From: Akkermansia muciniphila | Lineage (GTDB): Bacteria; Verrucomicrobiota; Verrucomicrobiia; Verrucomicrobiales; Akkermansiaceae | Direction: 5' to 3' | Assembly (NCBI RefSeq): GCF_002884975.1 | Contig: NZ_PJKB01000002.1 | Coordinates: forward strand, 186,001 to 250,000 | DNA length: 64,000 bases | Part shown: positions 49,714 to 58,018 of the stretch, in pieces | How positions within the stretch are numbered: position 1 is the first letter of the stretch | Layout: the number at the start of each line of letters is the position of its first letter | Position numbers and translations under genes: made by a program | Notes under the pieces: model-generated | Databases searched by the model: none | Seen by the model: only the letters and a program-made list of their open reading frames with translations | Told to the model about the DNA's origin: nothing

Positions 49714-51273
49714 ATGAGTGGCCCGGTTGTGCAAACAATGGTTCCGGCGTGGAAGCGGCGCCTGCTGACGGGGATGGCCTGCGCGTGCACGATGCTGACG
49801 TTTCTGAATATGGGCTGCATCACGGCGGCCACGCCGGATTTGTCAGGCACGTTTGTGGTGGGCACCCTGGATGTTTCCTGGTCGGGTGCGGCGTGCCCGC
49901 TGGGAACTGCCCTCTCCTTCACCGTGGCGGCGTACCTGTGGGCGCGCATCGGGCTGAGAAGATCCCTGCGCACGGCCTTGCTGATCATGCTGGCCGGGAC
50001 CTTGCTGGGACTGGCGGCGGACCATTTCTTTATCATGATTGCGGCCCGCTTCCTTCAGGGGGCCGGAGGCGGCCTGGCGCTGGTTTACGGAACGGGGTTG
50101 GTGAATGCCGCCCTGCCTCCGGAGCGGCGTGGCCTGGCGATGGGCGTGAAGCTTTGTTCCATTGGCCTGGCATCCTGTGCCAGCCCGGTAGTGGGGTGCC
50201 TGCTGGTGCAGTACTGGCACTGGCGGGGTCTGTTCGTCATCGTGGGTGCGGCGGCGGCCGTGCTGGCCGTGCTGACGACGCTTTACGTTCCCGACCAGAA
50301 GATTCCCAAGGGAGGAAAATTTGACTGGTTTTCCTTTCTGGCGGTGGGGATGGGATGCGTGTGCATGCTGATGGTGCTTATTTACGGGGAGACGGACGGC
50401 TGGACGGCGCCCGGCGTGCTGGGATGGATGTACGGTGGATTTTGTTCCTTTGCCCTGGCCTTCATTTCCTGCATGACCCACCGCACCCCTCTGCTGGACG
50501 TCCGCGTACTGGGCAACTGGCGGTTCCTGTGCGGTCTGCTGGCCTCCCTGTGCAACATCTTCTGCATTTGCTGGGTGCGGGTGGGAACGGTGCAGTTCAT
50601 GCGCAATGTCATGAATTATGAACCGGTGGGCATTGCCTATGTGTTCATGGTTCTGGTGGCCGGATTTTGCGGCGGCGCGGCGCTGGTGCTCCCCCTGATG
50701 CAGAAGGGCAGGCTGGCCCTGCGGGTGGGCATGATGGCGGGGCTGCTGGCGCTGGGCGCCTCCGCCTTCTTCCTGTCCCGGCTGGATGCGGGCTGCTCCT
50801 GGCTGGACGTGGCGTGGCCCCTGGGACTGTTCGGAATCGGTTATGCCTTCTGTTTGAATACGGCCACGCCGCTTGCCCTGAGAGGGGTGGAGGGGCGTTC
50901 CGCCGCCGCTTCCTCCCGGACGCTGAACACCGTGCGCTATATCTTCATTTCCTTGTACGTCAGCAGTGTGAGCACGGTATTGGCCCATATGAAAACGGGG
51001 TTCCGCTTCAGCATGGCGGAGCAGGTAAGGGACGATTCCCCGGGAACGGCTCATACGCTTGACATGTGGCAGCGGCACTTTGCGGAAACCGGCGGCACGG
51101 CGCAGGAAATCCATGCATCCGTGGATGCGGTGCTGCAAAAGGCCGTGGCGCTCCAGAGCCAGGTTTTTTCTGTGGATACTTTTTATCTTTGTACCGTAAT
51201 CGTAGGTGCGGCAGGTGTGCTGTTTGCCCTGTTCTGCCTGAAATCCGGACAGGAAAGGAAGGCCGCTTCATGA
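49714..51273 (+). CDS. EmrB/QacA-type MFS drug efflux protein
   Basis: Inner-membrane proton antiporter of the DHA2 (14-helix) family. The 519-residue product has about 14 hydrophobic segments. The first helix region reads ACTMLTFLNMGCITAATPDLSGTF where EmrB has a similar LDxTIVNVALP segment. ARIGLRRSLRTALLIMLAGTLLG gives loop 2-3, and FLQGAGGGLALVYGTGLVNAALPPERRGLAMG corresponds to the motif C region. The substrate is unknown. It sits between the adaptor and the outer-membrane factor, 9 nt after the former and overlapping the latter by 4 nt, so a complete tripartite pump is encoded. Confidence 0.92.
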   Translation: MSGPVVQTMVPAWKRRLLTGMACACTMLTFLNMGCITAATPDLSGTFVVGTLDVSWSGAACPLGTALSFTVAAYLWARIGLRRSLRTALLIMLAGTLLGLAADHFFIMIAARFLQGAGGGLALVYGTGLVNAALPPERRGLAMGVKLCSIGLASCASPVVGCLLVQYWHWRGLFVIVGAAAAVLAVLTTLYVPDQKIPKGGKFDWFSFLAVGMGCVCMLMVLIYGETDGWTAPGVLGWMYGGFCSFALAFISCMTHRTPLLDVRVLGNWRFLCGLLASLCNIFCICWVRVGTVQFMRNVMNYEPVGIAYVFMVLVAGFCGGAALVLPLMQKGRLALRVGMMAGLLALGASAFFLSRLDAGCSWLDVAWPLGLFGIGYAFCLNTATPLALRGVEGRSAAASSRTLNTVRYIFISLYVSSVSTVLAHMKTGFRFSMAEQVRDDSPGTAHTLDMWQRHFAETGGTAQEIHASVDAVLQKAVALQSQVFSVDTFYLCTVIVGAAGVLFALFCLKSGQERKAAS

Positions 51274-52670
51274 AACGTCTGATGCTTCTTCCCATGGCCG
51301 CGCTGCTGGCCTCCTGCGGCAGTCCCGCCGTATTTGAAAGGCCCGTTATGGAAATACCGGAGGGAACAGCCCGGACTTCTCCCGTAGGGGCCGGGTGGTG
51401 GCGCATTTTCAATGACCGTGCGCTGGACCGTTTGGAAGAAAAGGCCGTGGCTCATAACCACGATCTTGTCCGCGCGTCCGCCCTGGTGGACCAGGCCTCC
51501 GCCCTGGCGGCGCAGACGGGCGCCGCCATGCTGCCCCGGGCGGAACTGGAAGCCGGAGCCAGCAGCGAGGAACTGTCCGAAGGTGAACGTTATATGAACA
51601 ACCTGCCGGACCGGGCGAGGGATTTGTGGTCCATGTCCGGCGTGCTCTCCTATGAAGTGGACCTGTGGGGAAAGCTGCGGGCGCGCACGGAAGCCGCCCG
51701 GGCGGAGCTGCTGGCTTCTTCCGCCGCCCGGGATGCGGTTTATCTGCGGCTGACGGCGGAGGTGGCCTCCGCCTACATTAATGTGCGAACGTGGGAGGAG
51801 AAGTGTCTCATCATCCGCCGTGTCCACGCTTCTTATGAACAGACCTGCGCCATGTATGAAAAAAGGTTTGTGCAGGGGCAGTACCCGGAGCTTGCCCTGC
51901 GCCGTGTCCAGGCGGAGCGCTCCAAAACGCTGGCCCAGCTCAGGCTGTCGGAAAACGAACTGTCCCGTGCTGAGAGCGTGCTGTCCGTGCTGGTGGGGGA
52001 CAGCCCCAGACAAGTGATGAAGGGCGGGCGCCCCGGCGGGGGGAATGCCGCCCTGCTCGCCTCCCCTCCGGTCATTCCTGCCCGGATTCCCGGTGACATG
52101 ATTGAACGCCGTCCGGATATATGGGAGCTGGAATCCCGCCTGAAAGCCGCCTTTTATGGAAGGGAGGCGGCGCGGAAGGACAGGTTGCCGTCCCTGGTGC
52201 TGACGGGACAGCTGGGGCAGGTCAGCACCCAGTTGAACGAGTTGCTGAACCAGTCTTCCAGAAGTTATGATTTGGGTGCGGGAATCCTCCAAACCCTGTT
52301 TGACGGAGGACGGAAGCGCGCCGCCGTACGCGCCGCGGATGCCGAATGTGCCGCCGTCCAGGCCGCGTATGAGCAGGCTGTGCTGAACGCCTTCCGGGAA
52401 ATCAGGGATGCCCTGGTGGAACGCCGCAAAAGCGCGGAGGTTTACGAAGCTACGCTTGATGAAGTGAACTGCCTGCGCCGCAGCTGGGACATTGCGTCCA
52501 GGCAGTATGAGGCCGGGTATGTGGGGCTGATGGATGCCCTGGATACGCACAGGAGTCTGCTGAGCGGGGAGCTGGACATGGCGGATGCTGCGCAGATGCG
52601 GCTGAATGCCGTCGTCAAATTCTGCAAGGCGCTGGGCGGCGGATGGCAGCGCCGCCCCGGTTCCTCATGA
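51270..52670 (+). CDS. Outer-membrane efflux factor (NodT/OprM-type lipoprotein)
   Basis: TolC-like outer-membrane channel for the pump. The 466-residue product from ATG 51270 has a lipoprotein signal (MKRLMLLPMAALLASCGSP, lipobox ending at Cys 16). Two repeats of the outer-membrane factor fold follow: WWRIFNDRALDRLEEKAVAHNHDL and YEVDLWGKLRARTEAARAELLASSAARDAVYLRLTAEVASAYINV in the first, RIPGDMIERRPDIWELESRLKAA and YDLGAGILQTLFDGGRKRAAV in the second. The ATG overlaps the MFS stop (ATGA). It ends the efflux operon. No strong terminator is seen in the 407 nt before pnp. Confidence 0.94.
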   Translation: MKRLMLLPMAALLASCGSPAVFERPVMEIPEGTARTSPVGAGWWRIFNDRALDRLEEKAVAHNHDLVRASALVDQASALAAQTGAAMLPRAELEAGASSEELSEGERYMNNLPDRARDLWSMSGVLSYEVDLWGKLRARTEAARAELLASSAARDAVYLRLTAEVASAYINVRTWEEKCLIIRRVHASYEQTCAMYEKRFVQGQYPELALRRVQAERSKTLAQLRLSENELSRAESVLSVLVGDSPRQVMKGGRPGGGNAALLASPPVIPARIPGDMIERRPDIWELESRLKAAFYGREAARKDRLPSLVLTGQLGQVSTQLNELLNQSSRSYDLGAGILQTLFDGGRKRAAVRAADAECAAVQAAYEQAVLNAFREIRDALVERRKSAEVYEATLDEVNCLRRSWDIASRQYEAGYVGLMDALDTHRSLLSGELDMADAAQMRLNAVVKFCKALGGGWQRRPGSS

Positions 52671-52757
52671 GGGGCCGTGTTTCCCGGAAGGGAAGGGGCG
52701 AGCCTCCCGGCAGGCGGTGGAGAAAAGCGCGGAACAGCGGGCTATCAAACTATTTAC

Positions 52758-52785
52758 TTGCATTCTCCTTGACAGGGGTTATGCT
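52758..52785 (+). promoter_or_regulatory. Candidate promoter of pnp
   Basis: TTGCAT, 16 nt, TATGCT. The predicted leader before the pnp ATG at 53078 would be about 285 nt. Confidence 0.35.
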
Positions 52786-53077
52786 GGCATCCGACGTTCG
52801 GGGATTCTTTCCCGGTGCGTTTCTGTCGGGCATGCCTTGAGAAATTTTCGGATTTTCACAGGCTGTCAAGCCGGTAAGACTGGGCCGGAGCGTTTGATCC
52901 ATCTGGGATGTGCGCCCTGCCGCGCGGACAGTGTTCCCCTTTATTTTTGGGAAAAGGCTGTTGCGGATAACACTCTTCCTGAGGCACTGCCCGTACCTGA
53001 CGCCATTCAGGCTTCCCGCCCGGAGCCGGCCTGAATGGGCTGATGAGGCTGCGGGTGACTGAAAGACAAGAAATATA
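52786..53077 (+). other. Long untranslated leader of pnp
   Basis: No plausible gene lies between the outer-membrane factor and pnp. The region is less GC-rich than its neighbours and contains short inverted segments but no clear terminator or known riboswitch. In E. coli the pnp leader is the target of autoregulation by RNase III and PNPase; a similar role here is only a possibility. Confidence 0.4.
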
Positions 53078-55222
53078 ATGAGCATACATTCAGTTGAATG
53101 CAACGTTGGTACGAATCCCATCACGATTGAAACCGGAAAAATGGCCCGTCTTGCTGACGGCGCGGTTGTCGTCCGCAGCGGCGACACCGTGGTTCTCGTG
53201 ACCGTGGTGAGCGCCACCAAAGTCAAGGAAGGCCAGACCTTCTTCCCCCTGTCTGTGGAATATAAGGAAAAGGCTGCTGCCGCGGGCATGTTCCCCGGCG
53301 GCTACTTCAAGCGTGAAGGCCGTCCCACGGAAAAGGAAATCCTGACGTGCCGCATGACGGACCGCCCCCTGCGCCCGATGTTCCCCAAGGGTTACTTCTA
53401 TGACACGCAGGTGATCACCCTTCTGCTTTCCGCCGATGGTGAAAATGAGCCGGACATCCTGAGCATCAACGGCGCTTCCGCCGCCTGCGTTGTTTCCGAC
53501 CTCCCCTTTGCCGAACCCGTGGGCGCCGTCCGCGTGGGCCGTGTTGACGGCCAGTTCATCATCAACCCGACCAACTCCCAGCGTGAAAACAGCCAGCTTG
53601 ACCTGGTGTTTGCCGGGACGAAGGACCAGGTGATCATGATTGAAGGTTCCGCCAACGAACTGCCGGAAGAAGACTTCATCGCCGCTCTGCGCCTGGCTCA
53701 GGAAAACGTGAAGGTCCTTTGCGAAAAGCAGGAAGAGCTCCGCGCTGTCTGCGGCAAGGAAAAGCGTTCCTACGAACTCTGCCTCGCCAAGCCGGAACTG
53801 CTGGAAATCGGCTATGAAATCGCCGGTGACCGCATTGAAGACGCCATCTATGCCGCCTCCAAGGTTGAACGCCAGAAGAAGGTGGGCGCCCTGCGCGACG
53901 AAGTGGAAGCCGCCATTAAGGAACGCCATCCGGAAGCTACCGATTTTGACGTGGAGCAGGTCTTTGAATACATTCAGAAGAAGGCCTTCCGTATTTCCAT
54001 CATGGACAAGGACAAGCGTGCCGACGGCCGCGCCCTCAAGGAACTGCGCCCCCTGACCGCGGAAATCAACGTGCTGCCTTCCGTGGTGCACGGTTCCGCG
54101 ATGTTTGCCCGCGGTGAAACGATGTCCCTCTGCTTGGCGACGCTCGCTCCGATGGAGGAACGCCAGTACATGGACAATTACACGGGCAGCGTGAATGAAA
54201 AGCGCTTCATTCTGCACTACAACTTCCCTCCCTTCTCCGTAGGTGACACCGGCCGTTTCGGCGGTCAGAACCGTCGTGAAATCGGCCATGGCGCCCTGGC
54301 GGAACGTTCCATCGCTCCCGTAGTGCCGGACGAACAGGAATTCCCGTACGCCATCCGCATTTCTTCTGAAATCATGGAATCCAACGGTTCCACCTCCATG
54401 GCTTCCGTCTGTGCGGGCACGATGTCCCTGCTGGCGGCCGGCGTGCCCCTCAAGCGCCCCGTGGCGGGTATTTCCGTGGGCCTGGTGACGGAACAGAATG
54501 ACCAGCATGAAATCACTACGTACAAGACCCTTCTGGACATCATCGGTTCCGAAGACTTCTACGGTGACATGGACTTCAAGCTTTGCGGCACGTCTGAAGG
54601 CGTGACGGGCTACCAGCTGGACCTCAAGCTGCCCGGCATTCCCCTCTCCATTCTGGAAGAAGCCATCCAGGTGGCCAAGACTGGCCGCACGGACGTGCTG
54701 AAGGTCATGAATGACGCCATTGCGGCTCCGGCCCAGATGAGCCCGAATGCTCCCCGCATTGAGACGACCAAGATTCCCGCCGACCGCATTGGCGAGCTGA
54801 TTGGCCCCGGCGGCAAGAACATCAAGGCCATCCAGGCTGAATCCGGCGCCGACATCAACATTGAGGAAGACGGCACCGTGCACATCTACGCCGCCAAGCA
54901 GGAAGGCCTGGACCGTGCGCTGGAGCTCGTTACCCGCATGTTCAAGACCATTGAAATCGGTGAACTGTACACCGGCAAGATCGTTTCCACGACTACCTTC
55001 GGCGCGTTCATGGAAGTGCTTCCCGGCAAGGACGGCCTGATTCACATCTCCGAACTGGCCGAAGGCCGCACCGCCAAGACGGAAGACGTCGTGAGCGTGG
55101 GAGACGTGGTGACCGCCAAGTGCATCGGCATTGACGACAAGGGCCGCGTGAAGATGTCCGTCCGCGCCGCTCTGCGCGACGCCAAGGCAGCTGAAGCGGA
55201 AGCCGCCGGCATCACGGAATAA
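53078..55222 (+). CDS. pnp: Polyribonucleotide nucleotidyltransferase (PNPase)
   Basis: Phosphorolytic 3'-5' exoribonuclease of the degradosome. The 714-residue length matches E. coli (711). Two RNase PH-like domains are visible: residues 1 to about 230 (GKMARLADGAVVVRSGDTVVLVTVV; DRPLRPMFPKGYFYDTQVI) and about 310-550 (RADGRALKELRPLTAEINVLPSVVHGSAMFARGET; SEDFYGDMDFKLCGTSEGVTGYQLDLKL). A KH domain follows near 575-640 (IGELIGPGGKNIKAIQAESGADI), then an S1 domain at about 642-705 (IGELYTGKIVSTTTFGAFMEVLPGKDGLIHISEL). Here it is separated from rpsO by the efflux operon. A two-way terminator follows. Confidence 0.98.
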   Translation: MSIHSVECNVGTNPITIETGKMARLADGAVVVRSGDTVVLVTVVSATKVKEGQTFFPLSVEYKEKAAAAGMFPGGYFKREGRPTEKEILTCRMTDRPLRPMFPKGYFYDTQVITLLLSADGENEPDILSINGASAACVVSDLPFAEPVGAVRVGRVDGQFIINPTNSQRENSQLDLVFAGTKDQVIMIEGSANELPEEDFIAALRLAQENVKVLCEKQEELRAVCGKEKRSYELCLAKPELLEIGYEIAGDRIEDAIYAASKVERQKKVGALRDEVEAAIKERHPEATDFDVEQVFEYIQKKAFRISIMDKDKRADGRALKELRPLTAEINVLPSVVHGSAMFARGETMSLCLATLAPMEERQYMDNYTGSVNEKRFILHYNFPPFSVGDTGRFGGQNRREIGHGALAERSIAPVVPDEQEFPYAIRISSEIMESNGSTSMASVCAGTMSLLAAGVPLKRPVAGISVGLVTEQNDQHEITTYKTLLDIIGSEDFYGDMDFKLCGTSEGVTGYQLDLKLPGIPLSILEEAIQVAKTGRTDVLKVMNDAIAAPAQMSPNAPRIETTKIPADRIGELIGPGGKNIKAIQAESGADINIEEDGTVHIYAAKQEGLDRALELVTRMFKTIEIGELYTGKIVSTTTFGAFMEVLPGKDGLIHISELAEGRTAKTEDVVSVGDVVTAKCIGIDDKGRVKMSVRAALRDAKAAEAEAAGITE

Positions 55223-55249
55223 CGGTTTCTCGTTGATCCATTAAACTTC

Positions 55250-55284
55250 CAGCCCCGTTCCCGGTTGTTCCGGGAACGGGGCTG
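55250..55284. terminator. Bidirectional hairpin between pnp and the M42 peptidase
   Basis: Perfect 15-bp stem (CAGCCCCGTTCCCGG with CCGGGAACGGGGCTG) and a 5-nt loop between convergent genes. T tracts are short on both strands, but the stem is very stable. Confidence 0.75.
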
Positions 55285-55305
55285 TTTGAATTTGGACGGG
55301 AGCTT

Positions 55306-56517
55306 TTACCTTGCGGTCACGGGTTCCGGTGGTGACGGCTGTTTCTTCTCCTGCGCGGATGCAGCTTTCACTTCCGGGGAGGGCGGAGTACACAGAAAAC
55401 GGCCCAGCAGGTCCAGCGTGGCTTTCACATCCTTCAGGTCCGCCAGTTCCCGCGGGGAGTGCATGTAGCGGATGGGCGGTCCCAGAAAGGCTGCCTGGCC
55501 GCCGTAAAGCTTGACGGGGACAAAATTGGCCATGCCGGGAGGGAAGGTAGCGTCCTTCTGCAACGGAATACCGTGCTCTTCCGCCAGTTGGAGGAGTTGC
55601 GCGGTGATGGGCTGGTAAAAGATCTTGTCATGGGTGAAGAGGACGGGGCCTTTTCCCATGGCCTGGCGGGTCAGCCTTCCGTTTTCTTCACGGGACGGAA
55701 GGTCATCGAGCTGGACGGTATCCAGCGTACAGTCAATGACAATGGCCAGCTTTGGGCGGTTCTTTTCACAATACGCCGTGGCGCCGATGAGGCCTATTTC
55801 CTCCTGGGAGGAGGAAAGCAGCGTCACGTGGTATTTCAGGTCCTTTTGATGTTGGGACAGGAAAAAGGCCAGTTCCGTCAGCATGAAGGAATTCAGGCGG
55901 CAGTCCAGGCCGTGGGCCATCAGGCGCGAACCGTGCAGCAATTCCGGCCTGGTGGCGGGAACGCCGCGCTGGCCTGTGCTCAGGCCCATGTTCCGGGCCT
56001 CCTCCGCACTGGACGCTCCCACGTCAAACAGGACGTATTCCGTCCCTGCCGGGAGCGGGGTGCGGTTCAACCACCAGCCGGGCACTGCGCCCGCAAAGGC
56101 GGTGACGGGACCATGCGCCCCGTCAAAGCGGTAGGGGCAGGAAAGCATGGACTGGAAATCCGGGAACCCGATGGGCTTCACCTTCAGGAAACCGTTGGGT
56201 GTGATGTCTGCAATGACCACGCCCACTTCATCCGCGTGGGCGTCTATCAACAGTTCCGGGGCGTCCGGGTCCGGGCTGCGGAATGTTGCCCAGGCATTTT
56301 GATGCGCGTCCGTGCCGGAACTGTCCGCCAGGGGCGCTATGTGCTTCAGCCAGAATTGCTGGAAAGGGACTTCCGCTCCGGAGGAGGACGGAATGCCGAG
56401 CAGGGACGTCAGCCGGTCCATGGACTGGTCGCTGAAAGGCGGCGCATCTTCCGGCACGGAGGCCATGCAAAGGTTCAAAAAAATCAGGGGGAGCAGTAGG
56501 ACGCGGATAGCGGGCAT
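55306..56517 (-). CDS. Exported M42-family metallo-aminopeptidase
   Basis: Glutamyl/deblocking aminopeptidase family M42 (tetrahedral peptidases). The 403-residue product has the metal motifs LLIDAHADEVGVVIADIT, the Asp in HGLDCRLNSF, catalytic EE in SSSQEEIGLIGA, and the final RYMHSPRELADL. Unlike the usual cytoplasmic enzymes it starts with a hydrophobic signal peptide (MPAIRVLLLPLIFLNLCMA), implying export. ATG 56517 is preferred over ATG 56553 because it begins the signal peptide and because TTGCTT, 18 nt, TATGGT ends 6 nt upstream. The C terminus has a Pro/Lys/Glu-rich tail. It is monocistronic. Confidence 0.92.
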   Translation of the reverse strand: MPAIRVLLLPLIFLNLCMASVPEDAPPFSDQSMDRLTSLLGIPSSSGAEVPFQQFWLKHIAPLADSSGTDAHQNAWATFRSPDPDAPELLIDAHADEVGVVIADITPNGFLKVKPIGFPDFQSMLSCPYRFDGAHGPVTAFAGAVPGWWLNRTPLPAGTEYVLFDVGASSAEEARNMGLSTGQRGVPATRPELLHGSRLMAHGLDCRLNSFMLTELAFFLSQHQKDLKYHVTLLSSSQEEIGLIGATAYCEKNRPKLAIVIDCTLDTVQLDDLPSREENGRLTRQAMGKGPVLFTHDKIFYQPITAQLLQLAEEHGIPLQKDATFPPGMANFVPVKLYGGQAAFLGPPIRYMHSPRELADLKDVKATLDLLGRFLCTPPSPEVKAASAQEKKQPSPPEPVTAR

Positions 56518-56523
56518 GGCCTC

Positions 56524-56553
56524 ACCATAGCATGAGGAAGGAAGGGGAAGCAA
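56524..56553 (-). promoter_or_regulatory. Promoter of the M42 peptidase (leaderless type)
   Basis: Minus strand TTGCTT, 18 nt, TATGGT, 6 nt, ATG (56517). Confidence 0.5.
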
Positions 56554-56616
56554 CGGTGGAAGGGCCGCATGGAAAAATGCGGTTTTCCGGATGGCAGGAT
56601 TTTTTGTTTCCCGTTC

Positions 56617-56644
56617 TTGACAGGATTTTCTTGGTTCCTATGAT
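56617..56644 (+). promoter_or_regulatory. Promoter of the CNNM/CBS gene pair
   Basis: TTGACA, 16 nt, TATGAT, near consensus, with a leader of about 33 nt to the ATG at 56684. Confidence 0.7.
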
Positions 56645-56683
56645 GCGGATGCCCGTTGCGTTCTACGGACACCCCCTTCATAC

Positions 56684-58018
56684 ATGATTCTTTTTATCAT
56701 TTTCGTTATTCTTTTCCTGATTCTGATCAACGCCTTTTACGTTGCCGCAGAATTCGCCGCCGTGAGCGTGCGCCGCAACATGATTCGGGAAATGGCGGAG
56801 GGCGGCAGCAAGGTGGCCGCGCATTTGCTCAAAATTCTGGAGAATACCAGGGAGCTGGACCGCTACATTGCGGCCTGCCAGTTCGGCATTACCATCTCCA
56901 GCCTGATTCTGGGCGCCTATGGGCAGGTGGAACTGTCCGCTTACCTGCTCCCTCTGTTTGAACGGTTTGGCGGCATGGATTCCGTGATGGCCAATTCCGT
57001 AGCTGCCATCGTTGTGCTGGTCGGGCTGACGGTATTGCAGGTGATTTTGGGTGAACTGATGCCCAAATCCCTGGCGCTGCAGTTTCCGCGGCAAGCGGCC
57101 CTGTACACGTATTACCCCATGCGCTGGACGTTGACCTTCTTCGCGTGGTTCATTGACTTCCTGAACGGAAGCGGCCTGCTGCTTCTCAAACTGTTCCGCC
57201 TGCCTCCGGGAGGCCACCAGCACATTCACACCCAGCAGGAGATCAACATGCTGCTGGATGAGAGCCATCAGGGGGGCTTGCTGGAGGAGGATGAGCATGA
57301 GCGGTTGCACAGCGCGCTTTCCTTTGCGGAACGCACGGTGGAGCAGATCATGATTCCCCGCTTCCGGCTGGTTTGCCTGGATGTGAACGCTACGGAGGAG
57401 GATATTCTGAACATGATTGCGGACAGGCCCCATACCCATATTCCGGTGTATGAAGGAAATCGGGAGGCCGTCATCGGCATGCTGCACATCAAGGACATGG
57501 TGGCCGCGTATGCGGAAAAGGGTGTTCTGCCCCCCCTGCGCTCCATGCTGCGGGAGGTGCCGTGCGTGATGGAGATGCAGACGGTGGAAATGCTGGTGTC
57601 CCGGCTCCGGGAAGACAAGGCCAAGGAAGCTTTTGTGCTGGATGAATACGGCAAGTTTGTGGGGCTGGTGACGCTGGAACGCCTGCTGGGTGAAATGGTG
57701 GGGGACATAGATGAGGAATTCATCCGCTCCGGGGAAAAAGTGGAAACCCTGCCGGACGGTACCGTGCGCATTCCCGGCATGATGCGCGCCCATAAGGCGG
57801 AGTGCCTGGTGCCCTTCCTGATGAACGGCGCCGCTACTGTGGGGGGCTCCGTGATCAAGCACATGTCCTGCATTCCCAAGGAAGGGGACCGCCTGATTAT
57901 TGCCGGGCGCGTGCTGGTGGTGGAGAAGATGGACCACAACCGCGTCTCCTCCATTCTTCTGTTGCCTCCGGAAAAAAAGGAGAATGAACCTGCCATGGAA
58001 AGCGGGGTGGACTCATGA
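56684..58018 (+). CDS. CNNM/CBS-domain membrane protein (CorC/HlyC family), first copy
   Basis: Putative magnesium or other divalent cation transporter-regulator of the CNNM (DUF21) family. The 444-residue product has an N-terminal CNNM domain of three to four helices (ILFIIFVILFLILINAFYVAAEFAAVSVRR; FGITISSLILGAYGQ; LTVLQVILGELMPKSLALQ). A pair of CBS domains follows at about 205-335 (VEQIMIPRFRLVCLDVNATEEDIL; AFVLDEYGKFVGLVTLERLLGEMVGDIDEE). The C-terminal CorC_HlyC domain spans about 350-430. Its TGA overlaps the next ATG (ATGA), so two paralogues are made together, perhaps as a heterodimer. Confidence 0.93.
   Translation: MILFIIFVILFLILINAFYVAAEFAAVSVRRNMIREMAEGGSKVAAHLLKILENTRELDRYIAACQFGITISSLILGAYGQVELSAYLLPLFERFGGMDSVMANSVAAIVVLVGLTVLQVILGELMPKSLALQFPRQAALYTYYPMRWTLTFFAWFIDFLNGSGLLLLKLFRLPPGGHQHIHTQQEINMLLDESHQGGLLEEDEHERLHSALSFAERTVEQIMIPRFRLVCLDVNATEEDILNMIADRPHTHIPVYEGNREAVIGMLHIKDMVAAYAEKGVLPPLRSMLREVPCVMEMQTVEMLVSRLREDKAKEAFVLDEYGKFVGLVTLERLLGEMVGDIDEEFIRSGEKVETLPDGTVRIPGMMRAHKAECLVPFLMNGAATVGGSVIKHMSCIPKEGDRLIIAGRVLVVEKMDHNRVSSILLLPPEKKENEPAMESGVDS

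Noticed and set aside
52606-53034. 142-codon frame across the end of the outer-membrane factor and the pnp leader
   Set aside because: It overlaps a real gene, its residues look random, and it lacks a start signal.
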